DNA of 64,000 nt from Pelobates cultripes (taxonomy: Eukaryota > Chordata > Amphibia > Anura > Pelobatidae). Within the stretch, counting starts at the first letter, position 1. Every line of letters starts with the position of its first letter. The stretch lies in contig OW240918.1 of NCBI GenBank assembly GCA_933207985.1, positions 15,977,032-16,041,031 on the forward strand, in the 5' to 3' direction. The translations under genes were made by a program, and so were the position numbers. Of the stretch, positions 23,401-37,071 are shown one piece after another. The notes under the pieces were generated by a model that had not been told where the DNA came from, did not search any database, and worked only from the letters and a program-made list of their open reading frames with translations.

Positions 23401-26400
23401 TGCTCATGTGATTACACCCCTCTTGTTTTCTTGGTTTCTATATTTGGGAGTCCAGGCCAACAGCCCAGTTCTGTACCCCTCTTTGTCACAGGTGCCTCAT
23501 TACAGGGCCCTATTTAATCTTGCACTGCAGAGAGCCCCGGGAGAAAGAATTTCCCAGGTAAATGGATTAATCTAATAAGAGCAGGTTGCTGGATAGGACC
23601 TGCCAAGAATGGGGTACATGGGTGTTGTGGCAGGGTTATGCAATGCATGATCATATTTTTTGCCTAGGTAATGAGTTATTTTTTTTCATTATTACATTCA
23701 GTAAAATTTGAAATTGCTGTTTAGTGAATAAGTGAATGCGCTGGATGTTTAGAGACAGTCCAGCATCTAGTAGCTGGATGCAAAATGTTAGCAGGAACAG
23801 CATACACCGAGAGACGCAACCAAGTTGCTGGGATTGTGTACCGAAACGTCTGCACAGAATATGCATTGGACCTGCCTAAGTCCAGATGGGAGATACCACA
23901 AAGGGTAGTTGAGAATGACAGGGATAAGATCCTATGGGACTTCAAGATCCAGACAGACAAGAAAGTGCTGGCCAACCAACCCGACATCGTGGTGGTAGAC
24001 AAGGAACGAAAAACTGCAGTCATGGTGGATGTGGCAATACCCAGTGACTATAACATCAGGAAGAAGGAACATGAGAAGGTGGAGAAATACCAAGGACTGA
24101 AAGAAGAACTAGAAAGGATGTGGAAAGTGAAAGCAGTAGTAGTCCCAATTGTGTTAGGAGCACTCGGGGCTGTGGCTCGTTGGGGGAGTGGCTTCAACAG
24201 ATACCAGGTGGGATATCTGAGATCGCTGTCCAAAAGAGTGCAGTTCCTCAAACTCCCAGGCCTCTGGTAGAGGACCCGAGAATGAGGAATAAACATACCC
24301 CCCAGGAGAGGTGCGAAAACCAATTTTAATATATACACACATATACATGTCCTGTACTGATCTGTAAGAAACATCAATGGCTTTAAATGATAACACTCCA
24401 AGGACTTTCCTTCAGTGTTTAGTATAAAACTTCAATTCAGCTTTGCAAAAAAAAAATACTAAACTTTCATCTGGATGTGAAGATTGGTTGACAACTAGGG
24501 GAGGGACCAAATGTTCAAAGAGCATAAAATATAAATCTATACATTTACTAGCATGTTTACTTTGTAACAGATATTTGTACCATGGCAGGTACGTTTAAAA
24601 AAAAAATTTCTCAAGTCAAAAATACAGGGGGGTACTTAGACGCAGTGATGAGCTTAGAGCCGTATGATGATAGTCATTTTAAAGAGCCTTAAATGATTTA
24701 AAAACAGTAGTTTCATAAGTGTGCTGATTCAATTCTGTGTAAATTGTGTTAATCAGGCAAATTAAAACTGAAACATATGAGAAGTTCCATATCAGCACTG
24801 AGATGTCCATTCAGCAGTTACGCATAGAACATATTATTAAACACTGCAGGTTGTTAAAGGCACAAGATTTGCAAAAGTTGTTAAATTGCACAGTGGCCTT
24901 TTTAGCAAAGGGGGAACTTGGGAATATTTTTCTCAGAGAACAAGATTTTGAATTTTTTTAAAAAAGGGTGTAAAGTTCAGCTATTTTCATTAAGCTCCAG
25001 AAGATGATACATTAACTTTCTGCAGTAGCTCTGGCAAAAATAAAATGTCAATTTACGTTTGTATCTGGCATTTGCGCTTCTGTTTTTTTTTTATTATTAT
25101 TTCTAACAAAGCATAAATGTGGGCTGTCGTTGGTAAAGTCACCGCTTAATGGGGCAATTAGCGCTACGCTTTATGTCAGTTTCCAAGTAGAAATCTATTT
25201 TTCTAGATACCAAGCAGCAAACCCAGCTGTTATTGTCTGACCTTATATCAACTCTGTGAAAGGGCACCAACTGTGCTGAAGACCCGAGCTACCACATAAG
25301 TTACAACAGAGCATCTTTCGCAAAACTAAGAGCCAATTAGTTATTTAACCCCCTCCAGAACAGAAAAACTAGCCACAAATTTACAGATCTCTTTTGATTA
25401 CAACATAATCTTGGTACAATTATAAAATTTTCCTCTAAATTTATGCAAGTATTTTCGTGACTAGCAATGTAATAAAAGCGAAAACATTTTTTTTATTAGT
25501 TGACAATGTAACGCTTAGTCAGTACAACCAAGAATGCGTTCAACATCTTTGAACAATTAATGGAGGTCCTCAGAATTGCTTGTAGGTCACATGCAGAGCC
25601 AGGTATTTGAAAGTGGCGATTGTGCTGCAGTTAAAATGCATCAATTAATAAAAGGCAGGTACAGCACCTAAAGCCAATAGGTTAACACCATTAAATAAGA
25701 AATACAGCAATTTTTTATTTATCAATCAATTTATAATAGCAACAAAGCTTTTCTGAGGACCTCAGCTGAAATGAAGAGCACTTTTCAAATAGCAGTATAT
25801 CCCTTGAAAACAAGATCAAGGAAAAACACTAATAAAATGTGTACTTTTTTCCCCAAGTATCTTTTGCAAAGGTCTACAGCGTTCAGGGATATCATTTTGT
25901 GTAATGCTGGCTGAAAGCGTTGTGATATTTTGCATTGTTTATAATTCGCAGGGAGCTTTGCATAGTCAAAAAAAAAATGAAAAAATATCAGAACTATGAA
26001 TGCAGAGTCCATAGGTGACTTCAGGTGTGGTTAGCTAAACATATTGCACATATGTGGGACAAAGAACACAGGGGGATAAACCAGATGGCCAAGCACGCGC
26101 TCGCTCGCTCTCTGAGGATTCTGGGTAGATGAAGACTCTGTCAAGGTGCTGTGGATGTTATAAGGCTTCATACTTACCTTCACGGCACTGTGCAAGCCTC
26201 TAAGTGCTCTAATAATATTTACTGGCATGAGAGAATGAGAAGTGACACTGGTGCTTTAATTGCTAGAATTTCCAATTGACACTAAATTAGCTCAGTGTGA
26301 TACAATGTTTCTTCATGAATAAGCATTTTGCCATAGTCATGGCAACATCCTATCATGCCGAGTTGCCGCAGTGTGCATTATAAACTCTCTGAAATAAAAT

Positions 26401-29400
26401 CTGGTCCAGAAGATACCATGAATGTCTGAGCCCAGTTTAAGCACTGGGTTTATTTTGATCTTCTCTTAGCTCACTTACAATGAATACTCAACATCTGATC
26501 TTGGGAATGAAATATATTCCTTAAAATTTGCAACACATTTTTTTTTTTTTCCCATATAGGCATTAGCACATTTTGCTTGTAACAAATATCCATTATTATA
26601 CATATGGAAGAAAATGTTTGCTGTGTACTCTCCCCAGTTTCTGATGTGGGGTTTTGTGCAACGGAGAGGGGGCTAAGTAGATCCTTGACCCAGTTGTACA
26701 ATAACTGCCCCTGTGGTTCTCAGTAGATTTCTCCATAAACACAGGTGTATCTCTGAAAGGACAAAACTCATTAAATCAAAGATTAGATCAAAGATGCAAA
26801 TACATGCAGGGGGAAGGGTGGATATGGGTACCAACTGTTAACAGGAAATGTATATTTCAAGCTTAGATCAAGTGTCAAAATAACAATTTGTGATTTGCTT
26901 TTAGACATTAAACATGTAAAGCTTTAATTTTTTCCCCCTAATTTGTTTAAATGTCTCCTTTATATTCAGCTAGTCTGGATACACATAAATGCTGTTTTTG
27001 TTTCAGTCAGTCATGATCTGCAATACAAAGAGATATACAAGGTGGTACGTTCAGCTCATCTTACAACGTGCTCGAGTCCCCCAAGGGACTTTAAATGGGT
27101 CACCACTGATGAGCTGAAGCGTTAACCATTATACTCAAGAGAGGGATGGCAAGATGTTGCAACGCAGCACAAAAGGTATGAAAGGTGGTTTATCACAGCA
27201 CGAGGTCTCTATACGCCCTGATTCTTTCTTCCGTGTAATCTTCAATGAACAGGAACCACCGATAGGAATGTGCAACCTATATTCTGCTAGGACATTATCT
27301 ACTGATACTATTGGCACAGAGTATACTGCAGGCTGCGTGAATTTAAAGCATTCCCTGCAAAATTTGATGATAAACCGACCTACACGTTTTGTCATGGCAA
27401 CAACACACAAGAATGGCCAAGCTACCTAATTAAAATCATAAATTAAGGGAGCTCTGCAATTAATTCCTGATAGTGCTCTTATTATGCCAGTGTTACGGGC
27501 TCAGTGGATCTGGGAGAGGGGTTTCATGTACAGAGGGAGTAGGTCACATTAAATCAACCAGGAAGAAGATGCACCTGCATTTAGCAATGAAAAACAACAG
27601 TTTCTTTCTCCCACAATAAAGGCACACATTTGTAGTCTTTGCATGTGTTATGAAGTGATAGCGAATGTTGAAGGAAATCAAATATATAGATTTTCTTTCA
27701 TTTTTTTTCTTTTTTTTTTTAGGCAATAGTTCCTATCTCCTAAAAGTTGGTAAAGAGTTGCCATTTACGTTAAAAAAAAAAAAAAGGTTTCTGCCTGTAA
27801 AACATTTTAAAATTATATTGTGGATGCAAAACAATATTGCAGGAGGGTCCCTGATCTTCCAGATCTTCCATTTTGTCATTTTGTCTCCTTACGCATATGT
27901 GATAAAGCCTTCAAAAGCAGAAGAGACAGATGGCAGCAGCAAGGAGGGAGTGTTAAGTGTATCTCTCCTCATGAGAACCACTGTGCAAACAGACTTTCAA
28001 CATGAAGGGACTTTGCAAAAACTTCAAAGAGCCCACATGTCACAGTTCCTCTGACTTCAGTGGGGACACTGTTCCAAGTTCATTGCGCCATGGGAAAAGT
28101 TAAATTGCATGCCCTGTGTCCGTTTGCAGAAGCAAATATAGTTTTAGTGGATAGAGTAGAAAGTTAAATATTTGGGCAGTGTATACAAATAACAGCTCAT
28201 TCTTTGTGCTAAATTTGAAAATTTTAGAAAAATGCCCTCCTTAACTGACAGAAGCTCTGCAAAGTGGTCATGGAGGAATTGGAGGTTAACAATGCTTTCC
28301 TATGCAACTATCTGTAGATTTAGATTTCAATAAAATAGAGATTACAAACACTGAGGAAAGGGATAGAGATGAGTCTCATTTTAATTCTAGGTGCATTTGG
28401 ACAAACTATTAAATATATAAATATCATACCTATAGAAGTGAAACCGAGTTAGTGGTTTCTGTTTATTGTTACAATTCAGACAGTTTCTAGAAACACTTTC
28501 TGGTTTCTGTTTAGTAATTTGCCGAAGAAAAATACGGCCTTTTTAAAGATGGCCCATGAGTTTGAGCACTGAGTTTCCCCCCATATCCTCAATATTTCAT
28601 TAATTTCAGTGTTGAATGTAATCCAGATAATCTAACAAGTAATCCAAGTACCAAAACAATTAATGCCCATCACTTTGGTTATGGAGTAAGGAGCTCTCTA
28701 GCTCAAGAACTGGTTAACAGGTAGATGTAGTTTTTACTAAAATTAATACATTTACTAGGTACACATTAAAGGGACACTTTAGTCATCAGAACAACTAAGC
28801 TTAATGTAGTTGTTCTGGTGAGTATAATCATTGACTTCAGGCATTTTCATGTAAACACTGCCTTTTCACAGATAAGACCGTGTTTACATTGCCCCCAGGG
28901 ACACCTCCAAGTGGCCACTGGAGGGGCTTCCTGGCTCAGGGCTAAACAGTTAGCAGCCCTGCCGTTTAGCGTCCCCACCTCATAGAGGTCCTGACGTCAT
29001 TTGGCCCCACCCCCGTGCCAATTTTAGCCAATTAAATGTTTTTCCCTATGGGAAAGCATTGGATTGGCAAAAAATCTGGCATTCTGATTATGTCACAAAG
29101 GCGGTGGAGCAAACGCTGGTGGACCCGTGGAGAGCTGAAAAAAAGGTGAGTTTTAAACTTTTATAGGGGGGCTAAGAGGGGGGACGACGACAAGCCACCT
29201 AAATATTTGTGTTCCTGACCCTATAGTGATCCTTTAATGAAAAGTATAAATCTTTGTCTACAAGGGTAATCCAAAGGATTCTTTATCCCAATTTTGCATA
29301 AATATGTGAACTATTTGCATATACATTTTTCAAATAACAGTCCAAAACCCAATTCAGTCAGCAGAGGTAAACTGATATTATAAACATGTCCCTGCTATCG

Positions 29401-32400
29401 AAAGAAAAAAGAAAAAAACTCACCCCTTTCTGGTGGGGGTGATCCCGGTCCTCACCCTGTGGCCCTACTTAAGAGAACACAAATGGAGCCGGGGGACCTA
29501 AGAGCGGCCTCCAAGATGGCGGGAGCCATGTGCACGGGAGGCAGGGGGAAGATCTGCACCATCTTCGTGTTCGCAGCAGACAACGGGGCTCCAACACCCC
29601 AACCCTGCAACAGAGAGGGGCGGACAACCCACTGCCTACCCTCGCACCCACACATGCCGAAGTCGAGCGGTACAAGTGACCCCGGCAAGCAGATCATGGC
29701 GACCGCACTAGGGGGAAGGGATGTGGCGCCACTACCACTCCAGCCCGGGAAATCAGAGCCTGAAACAAAGAGAGCTACCTCCACACGAGGAACCACCTCA
29801 CACTCACCTGCCGCCCAGCTCGCATCACCACGACCCAGATAATGGCAAACTCAGGCGATTACAACTGAGCTACCACCCAGGCCTGACACCAGCCCTCAGA
29901 AGATTGACAGAAGCAAGTTTCATAACAGGCGGCGGCCATTTAGGAACACTCAGCAAGGACCCCACAGAACAACATGGACTATGCCTGGATACCTGCTCTG
30001 ACGGACGCTCGTTCCCTGCACACAGCACTAGCAGAGCAGGTATCGGTTAAATGGAGAACTCCCCTCCCCCCCTCCCCCCCCCCGTCTGTGTGGGCTCGGG
30101 ACCACCCTGAAGCCAGCCTTCATCACGGAAAAAACCCGGATAACCCCTCTGATACACCAGGGTGCCAGAACTCACATAGATATCGCTGCCCTACAAGCAA
30201 CGCACAAACCAGCACACCACATCCACACAGCAGCATGTCATACAAAGCCAAACGTACCCAAACCAAGTGAGAACCTATATGACTGTAACCCTGACCTAGT
30301 TGTGCATTGATAGTTATGACTTGAGGCTGATACACGAGACTGTATATCTCTGAATAATACATGGACCAACGACTGACCTAGCCAATAATGCAAACAGAGT
30401 GTAATTCATGTTTAAAGCTACCGTCCCATGCTTAACTAATACTTGCTACATGACTCAAGCTTGATTGCCTTTCGTTAAAAGTGTGTTCACATTATTTTGC
30501 CTCAACAAGTCGCCTACATACAAACCATCAGCTTAAAGGTGAATCATTACGTTATATGCATATTTGACCTAGCATGTCTACTACTAATTGCTAAAGTTTC
30601 ATAGCCTGTGATCTTCATGTTATATATAAAAAATGTGTTTACATTGCCACACTTTGTGATACCATGAAAACGCCTGCAGATGCTGTCGTGGCCCTGCTCG
30701 CATGTTGTTAACTCACGCACAAATAAAATAAAGAATTAAAAAAAAAAAACAGGGGTGACTATGGTATAAAATATAAAAAAAGATAAATGTGACAGTGGCT
30801 TTTTGAGAGGATAGTGACATACAGCATACCTATCGGTTCACTTTTATAAAGATTCATATATCTGACTAATCAGGTTGAGGTTGGATCTAATTTCAAAATT
30901 GATTTTTTTTTTTTATTAACTACCCCCCTCCCAAAAAAAGTCAATTCGCCATCATTCCATTATTACACAGAATAAATAAATGTACTTGCCTCATCCGCTA
31001 TCATACACCTAGAAGGAAGGGGAAAAAAAAAAAAAATAATTAAACAATTTTGCAAATATATATGCTTTTTATATTACCACATCAAAACAACCTGTTAATT
31101 ACCATCTCTCCTTAGACAAGCATTAAATAGTAGCTGCTGAACGTTAAACAAAAAGCTATACACAAAGCTATCTAGGTCTTAAAGGACCCTCCAAGAACCA
31201 TAACCACTAAGGCGCACTTAATGCCGCTCCACACCTCCTCTCTGCCATAAGCGGTCTTCATTGAGCTTAGTCTAGTAGAGCAGGTGTTTGCATTGAAGAG
31301 CTAACAGAAGCTCCTAAGCAGGATCTTCAAACTCTCCTTCCAGTAGAGAGAAGATGTAAAGCAACGATTCGTGGAACAAAGGTAACTAGGCAAACCATTA
31401 TTAAATTATTTGACTCCTTACATTGGTGGGGAGGGTACTACTACACTAGTAGTGGTTATAGTGCATGGGGTGTTCCTTTAAAAAAGTATTTTACCCAACA
31501 CAGACACATTTACTTGCAATTCAAGATAATGTGTAGAATCAATTTTTGATTCGAGCAACTGAAATATGTGTCTATACACCACTAATGGCTGGTTTTGGCA
31601 CAGAATTTATTTGCAAGGTTGAGCACTCACAGCCTTCTGCACTGCCAAGGGTATCCAAGTCTACAGGATAGCTGAGAGCATTATGGGAAATGTAGTCCTC
31701 AACTATCTGTTAAACCAAGTTTCCCATCCTGCCAGGTGTCGGTAGATTGGATCATTAGTTTGACATTCATTTACAGTTCATTAAACATGCAAATATGACG
31801 AGTAACATTTTATACAATGTAACATTTAATCTAAATATTATGATACACAAATTGCTTTCAAATGTAAACAAATGATTTAATTTCACTTCTAAGCTTGCAG
31901 ATTCTTTCGTTGGCAATCAGTTATTAATGACCAGGAATCTACATGCATGTGTAGGCATGCATGTTCCGTGCCCTCTAAAAATCATGAGCCTAGCAACTCA
32001 CAATGCCTAGAGACTACAAGCAGCCAAAGGCTGAACCTTGGATTCGAATTTCAGGAAAATTAATGGAAGTATAATGATTAATTTATAGGTTTGCTGTAGA
32101 TTTTAACCAGCACAATCCACACAAGTAGTTTTACGTACGCGATTATCAGAATTTTGAATATAATGTGCACACCTTCAATGTGGCTGATTCCAAAGCCTAG
32201 GCTTTTAATTGGTTTCCATGACAGACGCAGTATTATAAGAACTATAAAGTGTGTTCTCGCAATGAGAACAAAGTTAGAAGATCCCAGCCAGCTAGCATAG
32301 ATCTGAAGAAATGTCGTTGTCTCTGTGGCATTTTTAATTTATTTTAAATAATGTTTCAAACCTCAGTAAGTTATCCATCAAGTTGGGAAGCCAGTTTTTT

Positions 32401-32402
32401 TT

Positions 32403-32465
<63 letters not shown>

Positions 32466-35400
32466 TTATTTTGATTATTTTTTGCCCCTTGTCAAGGATG
32501 GCAACACATAACTCCTTTGCTTTACTTCATATATTAAAAACTAAAATGATCACTGCACCAAGACCACTTAATTGAGATGGGTGCTTTTAGTAATCTTTTA
32601 AATTAAGGGTCCAATTTTATTTCTTTTTAGAATACAGTGCACTAGCTCATTCCCAAATATTCCACTTGTAATTTTTTCAGTTAAATGTACTGTAATAAAT
32701 GCTGAAAAGGCAGTAGAAAGTTACTCAATTTATTAACAAAACTATCATCGAGAGCTTTCAATGACTCCAATGGCTTACCGATGGCACTTTGACCCAGTTG
32801 CCGTTACCTGGAGGCCCGATTCTAATCACCAGACCATGCCTCCGGGTATCTGGCAGCAAACGTTTGACAAGGAAATCAAGATATTGCAGTACTAGCAGAA
32901 AGCTAGCATCTTAGTGGTTTTTGTCATGCCTAGATTCTGTTATTAAACAGAAAACATCAGTGGAATTGGCTGCAGAAAATACATGTCAATTCAATAATGA
33001 CATCTTTCATGTTTTGTAGCTAAAAGTTGATGTGTGTGTTTCATAACTGAATAAACTGGATTTTAAATTGGACTGTAATATCTTGTGTTATTTTTGTATT
33101 TACCCATTTCAGATCTAAACTAAAAGAATGTTGAAAGGTAAGAAATACAACTCTGATTTCTGCATTAAAAAAAACAAACAAAAACAAAATGTTAATATGA
33201 AGCATGCGATTTCTTCAATACATTGTGCTAGAAGATTTGTTAGCAAATGTATAGATTGGTGGTTTGGGGGGGGGCACTATTTAAATTAGGCCTTTCTCCC
33301 ACCTCAGTCAATTCGTAGGCATAGACTCTATGCTCAAGTATTGACTGACGAGAGAGCAGACGAGACCTTCCACAAGCAATCCTTCTACTCTCCAAAGGTA
33401 ACACCTTAGCCGACGCTGCTAGTGTTAGCTATGGAGTAGAGAGACAGAGTGCCATGACACCACTCCGTTCAGACGCCGGCACATCAGTGTTTGGCTTGCT
33501 TGGGAAAAGCTTCCCCAAACATGGCAAATTAAATAACAGTTGAAACACGTGTTAAGTCCTGAGGCCCTCCCCTTGGACTAGTAATACTTGCACTTCACTA
33601 CCTATCAAATTTAATTAATTTGGTTATGTATTTTTTGTAACAATAAAGAAGATATATTTTTCAATAGCTTTGTATTGACTTCACTACAAGTGCAAGGAAT
33701 GTTTAATGTGTACAAAGTCAGTTTGATGGTGACCCTCTGAATGCACGGAGGAGAGATGCAGCAAGAAACAGAAAACAAAAAAGGCTATATTGAATATAAC
33801 TCTGCTGGGGCAGCAATGGATTCATTTGTTGTGTAAGACCAAACTATAGAAGAGAGCAGAATGAGCAAAGAAGGGTGGATGTAATACAAAGAGTGGAATC
33901 CATGGATACAATGAAATGGTAAGGTGAGCATATCAATATTTTACACCGTATAAACCATGTATCTCTGGAGAACATGATATATTCAATGTATCTGGGGAAT
34001 ATGTAGTTTAACTTAATAAACAGACATCTATTTATTTTATTTTTTTAACTACTAACCCATAATTCTCTCACAGCTTTCGGCTGCTAAAACATTATGGGAA
34101 TTGAAGTCTGACCACTGACAGTTGACCACCCTTTGACTTAAAAATAAATCTTTGCAGGGTTAGGATATTTTTAAAAAAAAGAAAAGAAAATGGTTCAGCC
34201 ACTTTGGTAATTACAATCCAGGCAGATGTTCATCCAACAATATTTTGTATTTGCTACAAAAGAGGAAAAAAAACCAAAACAAAAAAAACAGTGATTTTTA
34301 ACTTTATATTTGACCGCTTCCCAAACCAGGAGGTGGCACAGCCCATTCCAATGCTGATTCTATCTTATAGGCAGTGCTTTGTGGGTAGATTAACAGTTTC
34401 TGGGAGTTGTAGTGCAATTGTGAAATACACTTCCCAGAAAACAAAAACATCACATCCACACAGTATTATTGGAGCAAAAAAATGGAAATGCTGCAGGTTG
34501 CGACAAAAATGTCTAACCTATGGAACCAAACGAGTTGTCACTGAATGCTTTGGCTGTTCCAGGAAAACAATGAACACAATATAAATTTAAAAAATAAAAG
34601 GCTGCTCTGAATATTAAAATAAATAAAACTGTTTTGATTTGTTCTCTCATCGGTGTGGAATATTATTTATGAAAAATAAATAAGTAACCTGGGTAGGTGC
34701 AGTGAAGTGAAATAAAATGTGCTTCACTACTTTATATAATCACTACTACTTAATCACTACTCTATATAACAATTTTGGGTGAATGAGGGTATCCTTTTGT
34801 GCAATATTTCTAAATATTTGAATAGTAAACAGCAAAATATGGATAAATGTAGATAAGTACCCCACTCTGAATTTAGCATTTTATTTCGTTTTTAAAATGT
34901 ATCATTAAAAAGGGCTTACAGATGCTCTTTTCAATTTGTGGTTGGTTGTCAGAAACACGTAATTAATAATGGAGTCCACAATTCAGAGTAAAATATAACC
35001 TTTATTTAACAATGTTACAATTATGAAACCCACTTCTCTGCTATACAACATGATAATAAATATAGGGAGTCACTAATACTACTGCAATACTCTACCAATA
35101 ATGGGCAGGTGAAAATCCTCATTTGACAATCACATCTCAACTGATCCAGCCAGCCATCATAGTGTAGGCTGCACCCAGCGAAGGTGTTGAAGGACTGGTT
35201 TTCTTGGATAGCACTGTGGATAGTAACAATTACCAAAACTTGTAGAAACCAATTTTCACTTTTGTTTTTTATTCTTTTGATCTTTTCTTTACACTGCTAC
35301 TGTCTCCGATTTGTTTGCTATTGTAGAATTCCAGCTTTTTTAATACTTTTGTCATTAAGGAAATACTTTTTTCTATATTTTTCCTACTAATGTTTAGTTG

Positions 35401-35770
35401 GTTACAGCTAACATGTGACAAGTCATTTTATATTCTAATCCTCTTGCACACTGCATTTCTTTTATCACTATTGAGTTTCACCCAAGTTTGGAGTGGCTGG
35501 ATACTTTGTTTTTATATTGAACAGTTGCACTGTTTCATTCTATTGGTCTACATTCTATATGACACTTGCTGCTTAGTGAAAAAAAAAAAAAGTAAAAAAA
35601 TATTATATATATAAGATCTTGATAAAGACCCTGAAGGGTCGAAAAGTTGATGTAGAGGTGGTGATTTTTTTGAAATATATTTTGGAAATCCAAGAGAGTG
35701 CTCCTGTTTTCATTTTTGTTTATACTATTCCTGGGAAGCACCCAGGTACAAGTTACAGATATATATAGAT

Positions 35771-35847
<77 letters not shown>

Positions 35848-35891
35848 AATTTTATGTTATTCTTTCCTTTCAGGTTGAGTGCCAGAGGTTG

Positions 35892-35950
<59 letters not shown>

Positions 35951-37038
35951 TTTATTTTTTTTAAATAAAAATTATAAATAAATTATTTTTTTCTACTTTA
36001 ACCACCCAGCAGTACTATATAAGAGTGTTTTAATGGATTTGGGAATGTAGGTTAATACACTGATATTTGCCATGAATTTTATAAAAATTTAAATTTTTCT
36101 TTCATTATAAATAGTATATATATTTGCACACTAGCACTCAATCAAATCCAAGTTGCTTATTCGGATAAAGCAAACGGCTGAAAGAGAGAAAAAAAAACAC
36201 TGAAAATATATTTCACTGAAGACACTAAAAGAACTGCTATATCCAAATGTGCACTGGACAATGCTCAAAAAGATTCATAAAAAAAAATTAATAAAAAATA
36301 AACACATAACTAACTGTAACCAACCCTACATGTTGCCCTTAAAATGTGTGAATGTCAGGAGTGCCCTTTAGAGGTTACTAAGTTCATGTTCAAAATTATT
36401 CAAAGGAAAGCACTAAGTGATCAGCTACTAAGTCCCTTGGCTGAGGAAAGCCACTTTAAAACAAGGTGGTTAAATTTTGATTTGTTCAAACATTTATGCT
36501 CATTTTAACTTGCCTTCTCCTTGCCTCCCTGCATCCATACAGTGGAACGAGCAGGCAATGACAACTCTCTGTGTGATGACTCCATGACAGTGCTCGAAAG
36601 GCCAATTCCTCAAGGAATTAATTACACACAGGCAAAAAAGGAATGGAAGAGGGTGTGCTCGGAACCTCACCGATATTTTCAGAGATGACAGTGTGGCAGT
36701 ATGTGTGTCTGATTGGATACAGTCAAGCTATCCTATGTTTTGAGAGCCAGAATGACAGCTAAATACAAACGCCAGCTGTAGAAAAATAAATTGGAAGGAA
36801 AACGAGACAATAACACGACTGAAAACCTCTAATTTGCGCAGTAAAATGATGCACCTTGCAAAACATAAAGGTAACATTGTTTAAAACTATAAAAAAAAAA
36901 TTTTTTTTTTTTTTTTTAAAGAACACTGCATCTACGGTGCACACTAATTACTAATGTTTTGTTTGAATTCAACATACTGAAATGTTATATATATATATAT
37001 ATATATATATATAGATATATATCTATATACGTATATAG

Positions 37039-37071
<33 letters not shown>

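Larger units (their letters stand above)
20026..30989 (-). other. ZRANB3 intron 3, GC-AG type
   Basis: Eleven kb between exon 3 and exon 4, with a GC donor (30989-30988) and AG acceptor (20027-20026). It contains two endonuclease-type non-LTR 3' ends, microsatellites, two Kolobok MITEs, a 53-bp minisatellite and a GC-rich retroelement. Bases 24330-28765 are AT-rich; apart from a small inverted repeat at 27050-27118 (TTCAGCTCATC arms) nothing is recognised there. Confidence 0.85.

Noticed and set aside
32760..32870. Possible tRNA (CCCGATTCTAATC looks like a B box).
   Set aside because: There is no A box, no cloverleaf, and the stretch is better explained by the open reading frame on the minus strand.
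35608..35660. Hairpin GACCCTGAAGGGTC followed by GAAA, reminiscent of a hammerhead ribozyme or a retroelement 3' end.
   Set aside because: The CTGATGA core is absent and the stem is too short. It may be the end of some repeat but cannot be supported.
36525..36665. Possible plus-strand exon: a strong acceptor (TGCATCCATACAG) followed by about 48 open codons (ERAGNDNSLCDDSMTVLERP...).
   Set aside because: It ends in a stop without a matching donor in frame, no known protein is recognised, and it is antisense to ZRANB3. Probably chance.
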